This document shows positions 50,895 to 58,895 of a stretch of 64,000 nt of DNA, one piece after another. This stretch comes from Variovorax boronicumulans. Its GTDB lineage: Bacteria; Pseudomonadota; Gammaproteobacteria; Burkholderiales; Burkholderiaceae_C. The stretch spans positions 46,172 through 110,171 of the forward strand of contig NZ_VEDO01000021.1 in NCBI RefSeq assembly GCF_007677875.1, given 5' to 3'. Position 1 is the stretch's first letter. The number at the start of each line of letters is the position of its first letter. The notes below the pieces were generated by a model. It did no database searches and was not told the DNA's origin. It worked only from the letters and a program-made list of their open reading frames with translations. The translations under genes were made by a program, and so were the position numbers.

Positions 50895-51805
50895 AGCCGG
50901 CGCTGCCGGACCTGAATCTGTTGCGCGTGTTCGACGCGATCTGGCGCTGCCGCAGCGTGACGGCCGCTGGTGCCGAGATCGGTCTGACCCAGGGCTCGAT
51001 GAGCAACGCCCTGAACCGGCTGCGTCAGCACTTCGACGACCCGCTGTTCGTGCGGCTGCAGGGCCGCATGCAGCCCACGCCGCTGGCCGAGGGCCTGGCC
51101 GAGCCGGTCCAGCGGGCGCTGCGCCAGCTGGAGCAAGCCCTCGCGCAGCGCCGCGTGTTCGTGCCGGCCAAGGCCGCGCAGGGCCTTCGCATCTGCATGA
51201 CGGAAATCGCCCAGCGTGTGTTCCTGCCACGGCTGGTGCAGCACCTGACGGGCCAGGCACCGGGTGTGCACTTGGCCACGGTGGACATGCCGCCGGCGCG
51301 CGCGCAGGCGGCGCTCGCGGCCGGCGAGATCGATCTGGCGATCGGCTATTTCGCCGCGTTCGGCGACAGCTTCTTCGCGCAGCGCCTGTTCGCCGAGCAC
51401 TACGTGGTGCTGGTGCGGGCCGGCCATCCCGGCATCGCCACGCGGCTCACGCGCGCGGCCTACCTGCAGGCGGCCCACATCTCGTACCGGCCAGCTGCGG
51501 CCAGCCACGAGCTGCTGGACGAGCGGCTGGACCGCGCCTTCGCCCGGGCCGGTGTGCGCCGCCGCGTGGGCCTGCAGGTGGCGCACTCCATGGGCCTGTC
51601 GGTCGTGGTGGCGCAAACCGATCTCATCGCCACCGTGCCCTCGCGGCTGGCGCTGAGCTTCGCCGACCAGCCGGGCCTGCGCGTGTTGCCGCTGCCGCTG
51701 GCGGTGCCGCCCATCGAGATCCGCCAGCACTGGCACCGGCGCAGCCACCAGGATCCGGCCCACCAGTGGCTGCGCACGCAGATCGCGACGCTGTTCCAGG
51801 CCTGA
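50891..51805 (+). CDS. LysR-family regulator (NahR/LinR-like), coupled to the hybrid kinase
   Basis: A 304-residue LysR protein. The N-terminus LPDLNLLRVFDAIWRCRSVT with LTQGSMSNALNRLRQHFDDPLFVR is typical of the NahR/NodD-type branch, which often controls aromatic degradation. The ATG lies inside the stop of the hybrid kinase gene (ATGA), so it is translated with the light-signalling genes, which is unusual for LysR regulators. Downstream are extradiol dioxygenase-like and flavin monooxygenase genes, plausible targets (inference). Confidence 0.93.
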   Translation: MKPALPDLNLLRVFDAIWRCRSVTAAGAEIGLTQGSMSNALNRLRQHFDDPLFVRLQGRMQPTPLAEGLAEPVQRALRQLEQALAQRRVFVPAKAAQGLRICMTEIAQRVFLPRLVQHLTGQAPGVHLATVDMPPARAQAALAAGEIDLAIGYFAAFGDSFFAQRLFAEHYVVLVRAGHPGIATRLTRAAYLQAAHISYRPAAASHELLDERLDRAFARAGVRRRVGLQVAHSMGLSVVVAQTDLIATVPSRLALSFADQPGLRVLPLPLAVPPIEIRQHWHRRSHQDPAHQWLRTQIATLFQA

Positions 51806-51856
51806 GCGGCAGGCGCGGCATTCACGGGCTCAATACTGCGCATTGACGGCACCGGC

Positions 51857-51884
51857 TTGTGCGGCGCGACGGGCGGCCTAGACT
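51857..51884 (+). promoter_or_regulatory. Candidate promoter of the dioxygenase/monooxygenase pair
   Basis: TTGTGC (51857-51862) and TAGACT (51879-51884) are spaced by 16 bp, 48 bp before the ATG at 51933. The -10 is identical to those of the thiC and chemoreceptor promoters. It would allow the downstream catabolic genes to be controlled separately from the phytochrome operon. Confidence 0.4.
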
Positions 51885-51932
51885 CGGCGGACCACCACGG
51901 GGGCGCCGCCAGAGCGCCGAGCGAGACAAGCC

Positions 51933-52802
51933 ATGATCGATCTGCACGACATCCGCTATGTGCGTCTGGGCACGCGCGACCTGGCAGGCGCGGCGCGCTA
52001 TGCGCACGACATCCTCGGCCTGGCCGAGGGGGCGCGCAGCGGCAACCCCAAGAACGGGCAGTCCGTCTACCTGCGCAGCGATGCGCGCGACCACACGCTG
52101 GTCTACTTCGACGGTGACCCGCGCGACCACACAGTGGGCTTCGACCTGCGCGCGGGCGTGGCGCTGGACGACGCCGCGGCCGAACTGGAGCGCCTGGGCC
52201 ATCCGGTGCACCGGGGCAGCGCCGCGGAGTGCGCGCAGCGCCGCGTCGACGCCTTCGTTTCGTTCCGTGACCCGAGCGGCAACCGGATCGATCTGCTTGT
52301 GCCCGCGCCGCAGGCCGGCCGCCCTTTCACGCCCACGCGGCCCGTGGCCAACACCGGCTTCTCGCACGTGGGCCTGCGCAGCACCGACCCCGTGCGCGAC
52401 GAAGCCTTCTGGACGCAGGTGCTGTCGGCCAAGGTCAGCGACCGCATCGGCCAGGCGCCGCTGCTGCGCATCGATGCCGTGCACCACAAGATCGCGCTGT
52501 TCCCGTCCAGCTTCGCCGGCGTGCAGCACGTCAACCACCAGGTGGCGTCCATCGACGACATCATGCAGTCCTGGTACTTCCTGCGCGAGCGCGGCGTGCG
52601 CACCGTGTTCGGCCCGGGCCGGCATCCGACCTCGGGCGCGATGTTCCTGTACTTCGAAGGGCCGGACGGCATGGTCTACGAATACTCGAGCGGCGTGCGC
52701 ATGGTGACCGACCCCGACGAGCAGCCGCGCCAGTTCCCATTCGAGCCGGCCTCGTTCTGCATGTGGGGTGCGCGGCCGGACATCCCCGAGTTCCGCCACT
52801 GA
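51933..52802 (+). CDS. VOC-family protein, type I extradiol dioxygenase-like
   Basis: A 289-residue protein with two glyoxalase/VOC repeats (residues about 6-125 and 142-260). The second repeat keeps a plausible 2-His-1-Glu iron triad: H145 (GFSHVGLRS), H202 (VQHVNHQVAS) and E250 (MVYEYSSG). This is the layout of type I ring-cleaving extradiol dioxygenases such as catechol or dihydroxybiphenyl dioxygenases. The C-terminal tail contains WGARPDIPEF. The next gene is a flavin monooxygenase 68 bp away, so the pair may hydroxylate and cleave an aromatic ring (inference). Confidence 0.85.
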   Translation: MIDLHDIRYVRLGTRDLAGAARYAHDILGLAEGARSGNPKNGQSVYLRSDARDHTLVYFDGDPRDHTVGFDLRAGVALDDAAAELERLGHPVHRGSAAECAQRRVDAFVSFRDPSGNRIDLLVPAPQAGRPFTPTRPVANTGFSHVGLRSTDPVRDEAFWTQVLSAKVSDRIGQAPLLRIDAVHHKIALFPSSFAGVQHVNHQVASIDDIMQSWYFLRERGVRTVFGPGRHPTSGAMFLYFEGPDGMVYEYSSGVRMVTDPDEQPRQFPFEPASFCMWGARPDIPEFRH

Positions 52803-52870
52803 CCGCGGGCCGCGCCGCACGAAGGGGCGCCCGCGTGGCGGGCCCCGGCCTTGCCGCACAATCCGGCCCC

Positions 52871-54154
52871 ATGTTGGAGACCAAGACACCTTCCGCAACC
52901 CCTGTCCTGATCGCCGGCGGCGGCATCGGCGGCATGGCCATGGCCCTCACGCTGCACCAGATCGGCGTGCCCTGCGTGGTCTACGAGGCCGTGCCGGAGC
53001 TGCAACCGCTGGGCGTGGGCATCAACCTGCAGCCCAATGCCGTGCGCGAGCTCTACGAGCTGGGGCTGGACGACCGCGTGCTCGACCGCATCGGCATCCA
53101 GGCGCGCGAATGGGCGCTGGTCGGCCGCAACGGCCGCGAGATCTATGCCGAGCCGCGCGGCCTGGCCGCGGGCTACCGCTGGCCGCAGTACTCGGTGCAC
53201 CGCGGCGAGCTGCAGATGCTGCTGTACCGAACGGTGCTGGAGCGCGTGGGGCCGCAGGCCGTGCAACTGGGCCAGCGCGTGACGGGCTACCGCAATGGCG
53301 AGGATGGCGTCACGGCGCAGATCGAGACGCGCGATGGCCAGCGGCGCGAGGTGCAGGGTGCCCTGCTGGTCGCCGCCGATGGCCTGCACTCGGCCGTGCG
53401 CGCGCAGATGCACCCGCAGCAGCCGCCCATCCACTGGGGCGGCGCCATCATGTGGCGCGGCACCACGCCGGGCGTGCCGATCCGCACGGGCGCGTCCTTC
53501 GTCGGCCTGGGCAGCCTCAAGCACCGCATGGTCTGCTACCCGATCTCCCGGCCCGACCCGGCCACGGGCCTGGCCACCATCAACTGGATCGCCGAGATCA
53601 CGGTCGACAACTCCCAGGGCTGGACCCAGGGCGACTGGAACCGGCGCGTGGCCGTCGACGAGTTCATCCACCATTTCGACGGCTGGGACTATGGCTGGAT
53701 CGACGTGCCGGCTCTGCTGCGCGGCGCCAGCCAGGTGTTCGAGTACCCCATGATCGACCGCGACCCGGTGCCGACCTGGATCGATGGCCGCGTGGCCTTG
53801 CTGGGGGATGCCGCCCACGTGATGTACCCGGTCGGCTCCAATGGCGCCAGCCAGGCCATCGTGGACGCGCGCGTGCTGGGCGCGATGCTGCAGGCGCAGG
53901 GCGTGGGCCCGGCCGCGCTGCGCGCCTACGACGACAGGCTCTGCGCCGACATCTCGGCCCTGGTGCTGCGCAACCGCGGCGCCGGCCCGTTCGGCCTGTT
54001 AGGCCTGGTGGATGAGCGCTGCGGCGGCGTGTTCGACGACATCGACCAGGTGGTGCCCAAGGCAGAGCGCGAAGCTTTCATGGCGCGCTACAAGGCGGCC
54101 GCAGGCTTTGCGATCGAGACGCTTAACGCGGCGCCGCCGACGGTGCGCGTCTAA
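52871..54154 (+). CDS. FAD-dependent aromatic monooxygenase (hydroxylase family)
   Basis: A 427-residue group A flavoprotein monooxygenase. The FAD motif VLIAGGGIGGMAMALTLHQIG, the DG motif LVAADGLHSAVRAQM and the GD motif ALLGDAAHVMYPVGSNGASQ are all present. It contains no membrane span. The family hydroxylates phenolic or heteroaromatic acids using NAD(P)H. Start at 52871 (MLETKTPSATPVL). It ends with a 4-bp overlap with the convergent YghU-like gene. Substrate unknown; 3-hydroxybenzoate- or salicylate-type hydroxylases share the same overall pattern. Confidence 0.9.
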   Translation: MLETKTPSATPVLIAGGGIGGMAMALTLHQIGVPCVVYEAVPELQPLGVGINLQPNAVRELYELGLDDRVLDRIGIQAREWALVGRNGREIYAEPRGLAAGYRWPQYSVHRGELQMLLYRTVLERVGPQAVQLGQRVTGYRNGEDGVTAQIETRDGQRREVQGALLVAADGLHSAVRAQMHPQQPPIHWGGAIMWRGTTPGVPIRTGASFVGLGSLKHRMVCYPISRPDPATGLATINWIAEITVDNSQGWTQGDWNRRVAVDEFIHHFDGWDYGWIDVPALLRGASQVFEYPMIDRDPVPTWIDGRVALLGDAAHVMYPVGSNGASQAIVDARVLGAMLQAQGVGPAALRAYDDRLCADISALVLRNRGAGPFGLLGLVDERCGGVFDDIDQVVPKAEREAFMARYKAAAGFAIETLNAAPPTVRV

Positions 54155-55026
54155 GCGCCGAGCTTGTCGAGCGTCTTCGTGTCGAAGTCGCTCGCGTCGT
54201 GGCGTTCGCGCAGCTGGCTCTCGGGCTTGCCCTGCACGCGGTTGACCATGCGGCCACGGCGCGCGGCCGGACGCTGCGCGATCTCCTCGGTCCAGCGCTG
54301 CACGTGAGTGTATTCCTGCACCTGCAGGAAGGTGCCCGACTCGCCGTACAGCTGGCCCTTGGCCAGCGCGCCGTACCAGGGCCAGATCGCCATGTCGGCG
54401 ATGGTGTAGTCGTCGCCGGCCACGAAGCGGCTTTCCGCCAGGCGCCGGTTCAGCACGTCCAGCTGGCGCTTGACTTCCATCGCGTAGCGGTCGATCGCGT
54501 ACTCGATCTTGCTGGGGGCATAGGCGTAGAAGTGACCGAAGCCGCCGCCGAGAAAGGGCGCGCTGCCCATCTGCCAGAACAGCCAGGACAGGCACTCGGC
54601 GCGGGGCGCCCCGCTGGCCGGCACGAAGGCGCCGAACTTCTCGGCCAGGTACAAAAGGATGGCGCCGGACTCGAACACGCGCACGGGCTCCGTGCCGCTG
54701 CGGTCCACCAGCGCCGGGATCTTGGAGTTGGGATTGACGGCCACGAAGCCGCTGCCGAACTGGTCGCCCTCGCCAATGTTGATGAGCCAGGCGTCGTACT
54801 CGGCCCCCGCGTGGCCCGCGGCCAGCAGTTCCTCCAGCATCACCGTGACCTTGACGCCGTTCGGCGTGCCCAGCGAGTACAGCTGCAGCGGGTGCTTGCC
54901 GACCGGCAGCTCCTTGTCGTGCGTGGGGCCGGCCACGGGACGGTTGATGTTGGCGAAGCGGCCGCCGCTGGCCTTGTTCCAGGTCCAGACGGCGGGCGGG
55001 GTGTAGGTGGTGTCGTCGTTGGGCAT
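54151..55026 (-). CDS. yghU: Glutathione-dependent disulfide-bond oxidoreductase (YghU)
   Basis: A 291-residue nu-class GST. It carries the YghU-specific N-terminal extension (NRPVAGPTHDKELPVGKHPL), the glutathione site LYSLGTPNGVKVTVMLEELL, NSKIPALVD and ESGAILLYLAEKFG, and the helical domain TIADMAIWPWYG. YghU reduces small disulfides and organic peroxides using two bound glutathiones. It is longer than the YfcG-like paralogue at 15490. The gene runs against the monooxygenase gene with a 4-bp overlap and follows the ankyrin-like gene by 9 bp. Confidence 0.94.
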   Translation of the reverse strand: MPNDDTTYTPPAVWTWNKASGGRFANINRPVAGPTHDKELPVGKHPLQLYSLGTPNGVKVTVMLEELLAAGHAGAEYDAWLINIGEGDQFGSGFVAVNPNSKIPALVDRSGTEPVRVFESGAILLYLAEKFGAFVPASGAPRAECLSWLFWQMGSAPFLGGGFGHFYAYAPSKIEYAIDRYAMEVKRQLDVLNRRLAESRFVAGDDYTIADMAIWPWYGALAKGQLYGESGTFLQVQEYTHVQRWTEEIAQRPAARRGRMVNRVQGKPESQLRERHDASDFDTKTLDKLGA

Positions 55027-55035
55027 CGGGCCAGT

Positions 55036-56757
55036 CTAGCGAGATCGGTCTGCTGGCGCAGAGCCGGTCTGCGCGGCCCCGGCCTCGAGCAGGAATTGCG
55101 TGACCTCGTCGGAAAAGCGCGCGCGCCGGCCTTGGAACAGCACGCCGTCCGGGTCCTGGGGATCGGGCTGCGCGCCGGGCATGCCGTGCGCGACAAGGGC
55201 CTGGGCGCAGCCCAGCCAGTCGCCCGCCCCGTCCTCGGGTTGGTTGCACGAGGCCCACTGCAGCGTGCCGCAGCAGTTGTCGCCGTAGCCGTGGCGCTCG
55301 GTCCATTGCGCGCCATGGTCGAGCAGCAGGCGCGCCATGGCCGCGTCGCCGCGGAACACCGCCTGGTTCAGCGCCGAGGCGTCCCAGTCGCCGCCGCGCA
55401 CGGCCACGGGCCACCCCAGGCGCAGCATGCACTGCACGGCTGGCAGCAGGCCCTGGGCCGCAAGTTCAGGCAGCAGGCGCAGCTGTTCGCCGGGCAGTTC
55501 CGCGGGCCAGCCGGGCTGCTGCAGCTGCCGTGCCGCGGCCTCGTCGCCGCGTGCGCAGGCGGCGAGGAAGTGCTCCAGCGGCGCGGCCGGCGCCGGCGCA
55601 CCGGCCGCGACCAGCAGTGCGGCGACCTCGGGCAGGCCGTAGCGCAGCGCGAGCGTGGCGGCGTCGGTGCCGTCCGGCATGCGCGCTCTCGGGTCGGCGC
55701 CGGCCTGCAGCAGCGCTTCGATGTGCGCAGCCGAGCGGCGCCGGCGGATCGCCCACAGCAGCGGCCGGCCCCAGGTGGCGGCCGGCTGGCCGGGGGCGGG
55801 CTCGTTCGGGTCGGCACCATGGTCCAGCAGCAGGCGCAGCTGGGGCAGGGCGTCGAGGTCGAGCACCCGGTACAGCGCGTTGCTGCCCGTCACGCGCGCA
55901 CCGGCCTGCAGCAGCAGTTCGGTGCATGCCACGCTCTCGAGCGCGTGGTAGAGGGATTCGCCATCGTTCGGGTCTGCGCCTGCGGCCAGCAGCAGGCCAG
56001 TGAGTTCCGGGTCGCGGTTCTGTCCAGCCGCGCCGTACAAGGCGGACAGCCGCTCGGCGGGCGAGGGTGACTGCAGCGAGGCCGGCGGCCAGCGGTTGCC
56101 GACGGACTGGTTGGCGTCGGCCCCGGCATCGAGCAGCAGCCGTGCGCTGGCCAGCAAGCCAGGCCGGAATGCGGGCAGCTGCCACAGGCTGGAATGGGCT
56201 ACGGCGAACAGTGGCGGCAGCTGCAGTGCGCCGCCGGGCCGGTGCAGCCACTGCGGATCCTGCGCCATGGCCTGGCGCAGCCGCGTGGCGTCGCCGATGG
56301 CGCAGGCCACCAGCGCATCGCCATCGGCCAGCGTGGGTTGCTCGGCCAGGAGCCGCGCTGCCGCGGCCGGCTGCGCGCGTTCCGTGCCGCCGGCCACGTT
56401 GCCGGCGTAGGCCAGCTGCCCCCAGCGCAGTCGCGCGCGGGCCGGGTCGGCGATGGCCTCGGCATGGGCAATGCGCGCGGCCACGAAGCCCATCAGTTCC
56501 GACCAGGAGACGAAACCGTGCTCGCGCGCGATGCAGGACTGCGCGTCGCGCAGGCGCGGTCCCATGGCCGCCGGAGCCGCATCGCTGGCGCCCGGCGCGG
56601 CGGGCAGGGCGGCGCGCAGGCGGGCCAAGGCCTCGGCCTCGCCGGCGCGCAGCGCGGCCAGCAGCTGCCTGGCCTGCTTCTTCAGGTGGGCGGCGTCGTG
56701 CCGCGGTGGGATGCGCTGTAAGGAACCTCCGTGCGTGGCGAGCCGGGGCAAGGTCAT
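55036..56757 (-). CDS. Ankyrin-repeat protein with N-terminal LKKQA-type helix
   Basis: A 573-residue protein. After a helical N-terminal segment (AAHLKKQARQLLAALRAGE and an ARLRAALP block) there are ankyrin-like units recognised by LLxAGADPN-type ends: LLLDAGADANQSV, LLLAAGADPNDGE, LLLDHGADPNEPA, LLQAGADPRARMP, LLVAAGAPAPAAP, LLLDHGAQWTERH and a final LLEAGAAQ. These repeats mediate protein contacts; no enzyme domain is seen. The ATG at 56757 lies inside a relic of a CoA-transferase gene on the other strand, so the 5' end may have been reshaped. It is followed by yghU at 9 bp. Confidence 0.82.
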   Translation of the reverse strand: MTLPRLATHGGSLQRIPPRHDAAHLKKQARQLLAALRAGEAEALARLRAALPAAPGASDAAPAAMGPRLRDAQSCIAREHGFVSWSELMGFVAARIAHAEAIADPARARLRWGQLAYAGNVAGGTERAQPAAAARLLAEQPTLADGDALVACAIGDATRLRQAMAQDPQWLHRPGGALQLPPLFAVAHSSLWQLPAFRPGLLASARLLLDAGADANQSVGNRWPPASLQSPSPAERLSALYGAAGQNRDPELTGLLLAAGADPNDGESLYHALESVACTELLLQAGARVTGSNALYRVLDLDALPQLRLLLDHGADPNEPAPGQPAATWGRPLLWAIRRRRSAAHIEALLQAGADPRARMPDGTDAATLALRYGLPEVAALLVAAGAPAPAAPLEHFLAACARGDEAAARQLQQPGWPAELPGEQLRLLPELAAQGLLPAVQCMLRLGWPVAVRGGDWDASALNQAVFRGDAAMARLLLDHGAQWTERHGYGDNCCGTLQWASCNQPEDGAGDWLGCAQALVAHGMPGAQPDPQDPDGVLFQGRRARFSDEVTQFLLEAGAAQTGSAPADRSR

Positions 56758-56968
56758 CGCGGCATTGCAACACGTTGACGATAAGGGCAAACCGAAGGTG
56801 CGATCGCGCTGCATGCTGCCGCTGACCGGGGTACTGTGCGTCAAGGCCATCGTCACCGACTTGGCGGTGTTCGACGTGATGTCCCATGGCAGGCTGCTTG
56901 TCAGAGAAGTTCGCGCCAACGTTGGCGTCGAGGGCGTTCGCCACTGCACAGAGGCAGTCTTCCTGGTG
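56747..56968 (+). pseudogene. Relic of a 3-oxoacid CoA-transferase beta subunit (C-terminal about 70 residues)
   Basis: The plus-strand frame from about 56750 reads GKVIAALQHVDDKGKPKVRS, then RCMLPLTG, AIVTDLAVFDV and VRHCTEAVFLV. This order of blocks (KVI-A--H, C--PLT, VT-LAVF, VR--TEA-F-V) matches the C-terminal end of AtoA/ScoB/PcaJ-type CoA-transferase beta subunits. No start codon or upstream two-thirds of the gene exists, and the natural stop is lost. The fragment overlaps the first codons of the ankyrin-like gene on the opposite strand. It marks a deletion or insertion junction. The rest of the 283-bp gap up to 57040 shows no gene. Confidence 0.75.
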
Positions 56969-57040
56969 TCGCCTCAGGTTGTGGAGTGGTGGGCTGCGCA
57001 CCTCGGTGTTCAGGGGCAACCTCACCGGGAGTCCGGACAG

Positions 57041-57619
57041 TCAGTGCACTGCCGCGACGGAACCTCCGCGCACACACCAGACCGGGTACTTCAACGTGCC
57101 GCCATCGGCGGCACCAAGGACGCCCATGATGCTCACGGTACGGTAGGCCAAGGGGTAGCGGTCAGGATAGTAGCGCGTCGATGTCCAGAAGGTTTCCGAG
57201 AAGCCGAGCTCGAACGGGTGCCCGGCGGGCAACGCTTGCGGAACCCCGGGCGATGCCGAAGGCACGATCAGGCTCATCAGCTCAGCCACGCTGGGCTGGC
57301 GCCAACCCATCCGCCCTCCAGTCGTCGCCGACAGGCAGTGCTCGCTTGCGTAGATGCCACCGAAGACGCCAGGTGCCAGCGTCGGCCCGTAGCCGACGGG
57401 GCTGGGCGTGCGCTCCCACACCAGACCGGTCTCGCGGTCCAGCACGGCCTCGCTCTTGAAGTTCGACAGCACGATGAAACGTGTGGCGGCCGGCAGTGTC
57501 TGGTCCCAGGCCGGCGTGGCGTAGTACGGGCCGTTCGCCGTGGTCTGTGCGGCGGTCGGCGTCGCCCATGCGCAGAACGCGGACAGGGCGGCCAGGACAA
57601 GTTGCTTCCTGCGGTTCAT
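57041..57619 (-). CDS. Exported DUF1566-like (Lcl C-terminal) protein
   Basis: A 192-residue protein with a clear signal peptide (MNRRKQLVLAALSAFCAWA, cleaved near TAAQ). The mature part contains DRETGLVWERTPSP, MGWRQPSVAELMSLI and FWTSTRYYPD, the pattern of DUF1566, a C-type-lectin-like fold in exported bacterial proteins that begins with a x-TGLxWxR motif. Two cysteines (EHCLSAT and PVWCVRGG) could form a disulfide. Its ATG overlaps the stop of the PEP-CTERM protein gene by 4 bp, so the two are co-translated. Confidence 0.85.
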   Translation of the reverse strand: MNRRKQLVLAALSAFCAWATPTAAQTTANGPYYATPAWDQTLPAATRFIVLSNFKSEAVLDRETGLVWERTPSPVGYGPTLAPGVFGGIYASEHCLSATTGGRMGWRQPSVAELMSLIVPSASPGVPQALPAGHPFELGFSETFWTSTRYYPDRYPLAYRTVSIMGVLGAADGGTLKYPVWCVRGGSVAAVH

Positions 57620-58188
57620 GTTGACTCCTGTGCTGGGCCATGGATTCGTCCGCGCCGGCCGGTGAGCAGGGCCAGGCCAAGAACCATCAGCGCGACCGTG
57701 CCGGGTTCGGGGATGGGTAGGGGCACGTTGCCTACTTCGAACCCTGGGTCCTGCCCCGGCGCCAGAAATTCGAAGGCGATGTAGGCCAGCAGTCCGTCGC
57801 CGCTGACGCCTCCTGAAAATCCCGCCACTCCGACCAGTTGCCCGTCCAGCAGCAGGCCGCTGCTGACGATGGAGGACAGCGCAGGTTGCGCCGCACTGAA
57901 CTGCGCCGCATACATGCCATCGTAGAACCCGCCCGGGTCGACCCGCCGCACCACAGCAGGGTCGAAGGCAAGGTCGAAACTCCAATCCTGCAGGTCCGCC
58001 GCCTCGCGCACCTCGATGGGCAACAGGAACTGCTCCGCTCCCAACACCGCAGGAATATGGTCCGGCACCATGGTGATGGGGCTGCCCGCCGAGATCACCA
58101 GCGCCTGGGCGCCCGCCGCGGACAGTAGCCCCGCCGCGGCCAGGACCAGCTCGCCCAACCACCGTCCTCCATCGCTGCGCAATGGCAT
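57616..58188 (-). CDS. PEP-CTERM protein with a cohesin-like domain
   Basis: About 190 residues from the ATG at 58188, which has AAAGGGG 5 bases upstream (an ATG at 58203 is in frame). A signal peptide (LGELVLAAAGLLSAAGAQA) is followed by a cohesin-like beta domain (LQDWSFDLAFDPAVVRRVD, then LLAYIAFEFLA). The C-terminus is a PEP-CTERM sorting tag: PIPEPGTVALMVLGLALLTG with an RRGR tail, which is recognised by an exosortase (EpsH/XrtA) in organisms that make exopolysaccharide. No exosortase gene is in the window. Overlaps the DUF1566-like gene. Confidence 0.88.
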   Translation of the reverse strand: MPLRSDGGRWLGELVLAAAGLLSAAGAQALVISAGSPITMVPDHIPAVLGAEQFLLPIEVREAADLQDWSFDLAFDPAVVRRVDPGGFYDGMYAAQFSAAQPALSSIVSSGLLLDGQLVGVAGFSGGVSGDGLLAYIAFEFLAPGQDPGFEVGNVPLPIPEPGTVALMVLGLALLTGRRGRIHGPAQEST

Positions 58189-58582
58189 CCCAGCCCCTTT
58201 CATTCGCAGCGGCCGAGTTTGAACAACGTCTTCCCTGCGAACAATGACGTGAAGACGGTATGGTCAGTCTCGGCGCGGACGTGCGGCCATGCCGAATCGA
58301 AATTGAAGTCCATGGCCCAACGACCAGCGGCAGTCCAGGCCATCGCAGATGTCGACATCGCCCATGAGAATGCGCTGAGGGCGAAGTGCGGCAGGCAGCA
58401 GTGCGCTTCAACTTCACTTTCCGGCCGATTGCGCTGCAGCGACGCGGGTTCAGGCGACTGGCAGCGGCCCTACAGGCGCCGTGACGTTTCAGCATCCCGT
58501 CCTGCGCTCGTCCGTCCTGTTGTCCCGCTCTCCCGGGCACTTGGATGCTGCGAAATGGCGCATCCATACCAAAGGCCACAAC
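58189..58582. other. 394-bp stretch without a convincing gene
   Basis: Between the divergent PEP-CTERM gene and a small membrane-protein gene. Base composition is visibly less GC-rich than average. The short open frames have no family likeness or ribosome-binding sites. It should contain the promoters for both flanking genes, but no clear -35/-10 pair stood out. Confidence 0.5.
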
Positions 58583-58735
58583 ATGCTCGAAACCAAGCCT
58601 GAACAGAGTGCCGTTCCCACGTCGTCCAGCCGCAACACGTATGCGAACAAGCGCATGATGATCATTTGTGGCGCCATCCTCGCGGTCATCGTTCTCGTGG
58701 TCATTCTGAGGGTGATGAGTACAGTGCAGGCATAA
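58583..58735 (+). CDS. Small single-span membrane protein, 50 aa
   Basis: The frame starts MLETKPEQSAVPTSSSRNTY and ends with a basic patch (NKRMM) and one strongly hydrophobic helix (ICGAILAVIVLVVILRVM). An AAAGG sequence lies about 7 bases before the ATG. A polar N-terminal tail plus a C-terminal anchor indicates a tail-anchored inner-membrane protein. No family recognised. It points toward the end of the caspase-like operon (convergent, 160 bp apart). Confidence 0.55.
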   Translation: MLETKPEQSAVPTSSSRNTYANKRMMIICGAILAVIVLVVILRVMSTVQA

Positions 58736-58895
58736 AGAGAGCCGGGCAAGTTCCAGCCATCCACGATCCGCGTTGCCCGCAGCTGCAGCGGCGCTCGGAA
58801 GGCGCAAGGGCGCCGCTGCCGAAGACGAGGGTGCCGCGCCGAATTGGCCTCAGAGGCGCTTCTATGTCGGATTCCTGGCCAACTTGCCAGGTAGT

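Noticed and set aside
54199..56070. A 623-residue plus-strand open frame across yghU and the ankyrin-like gene
   Set aside because: The minus-strand translations show GST and ankyrin motifs; the plus-strand frame shows none.
58260..58420. A W-x-MDFxFD-like string on the minus strand resembling IS3-type transposases
   Set aside because: Only a handful of residues match, no DDE context or terminal repeats were seen, so a transposase relic is not supported.
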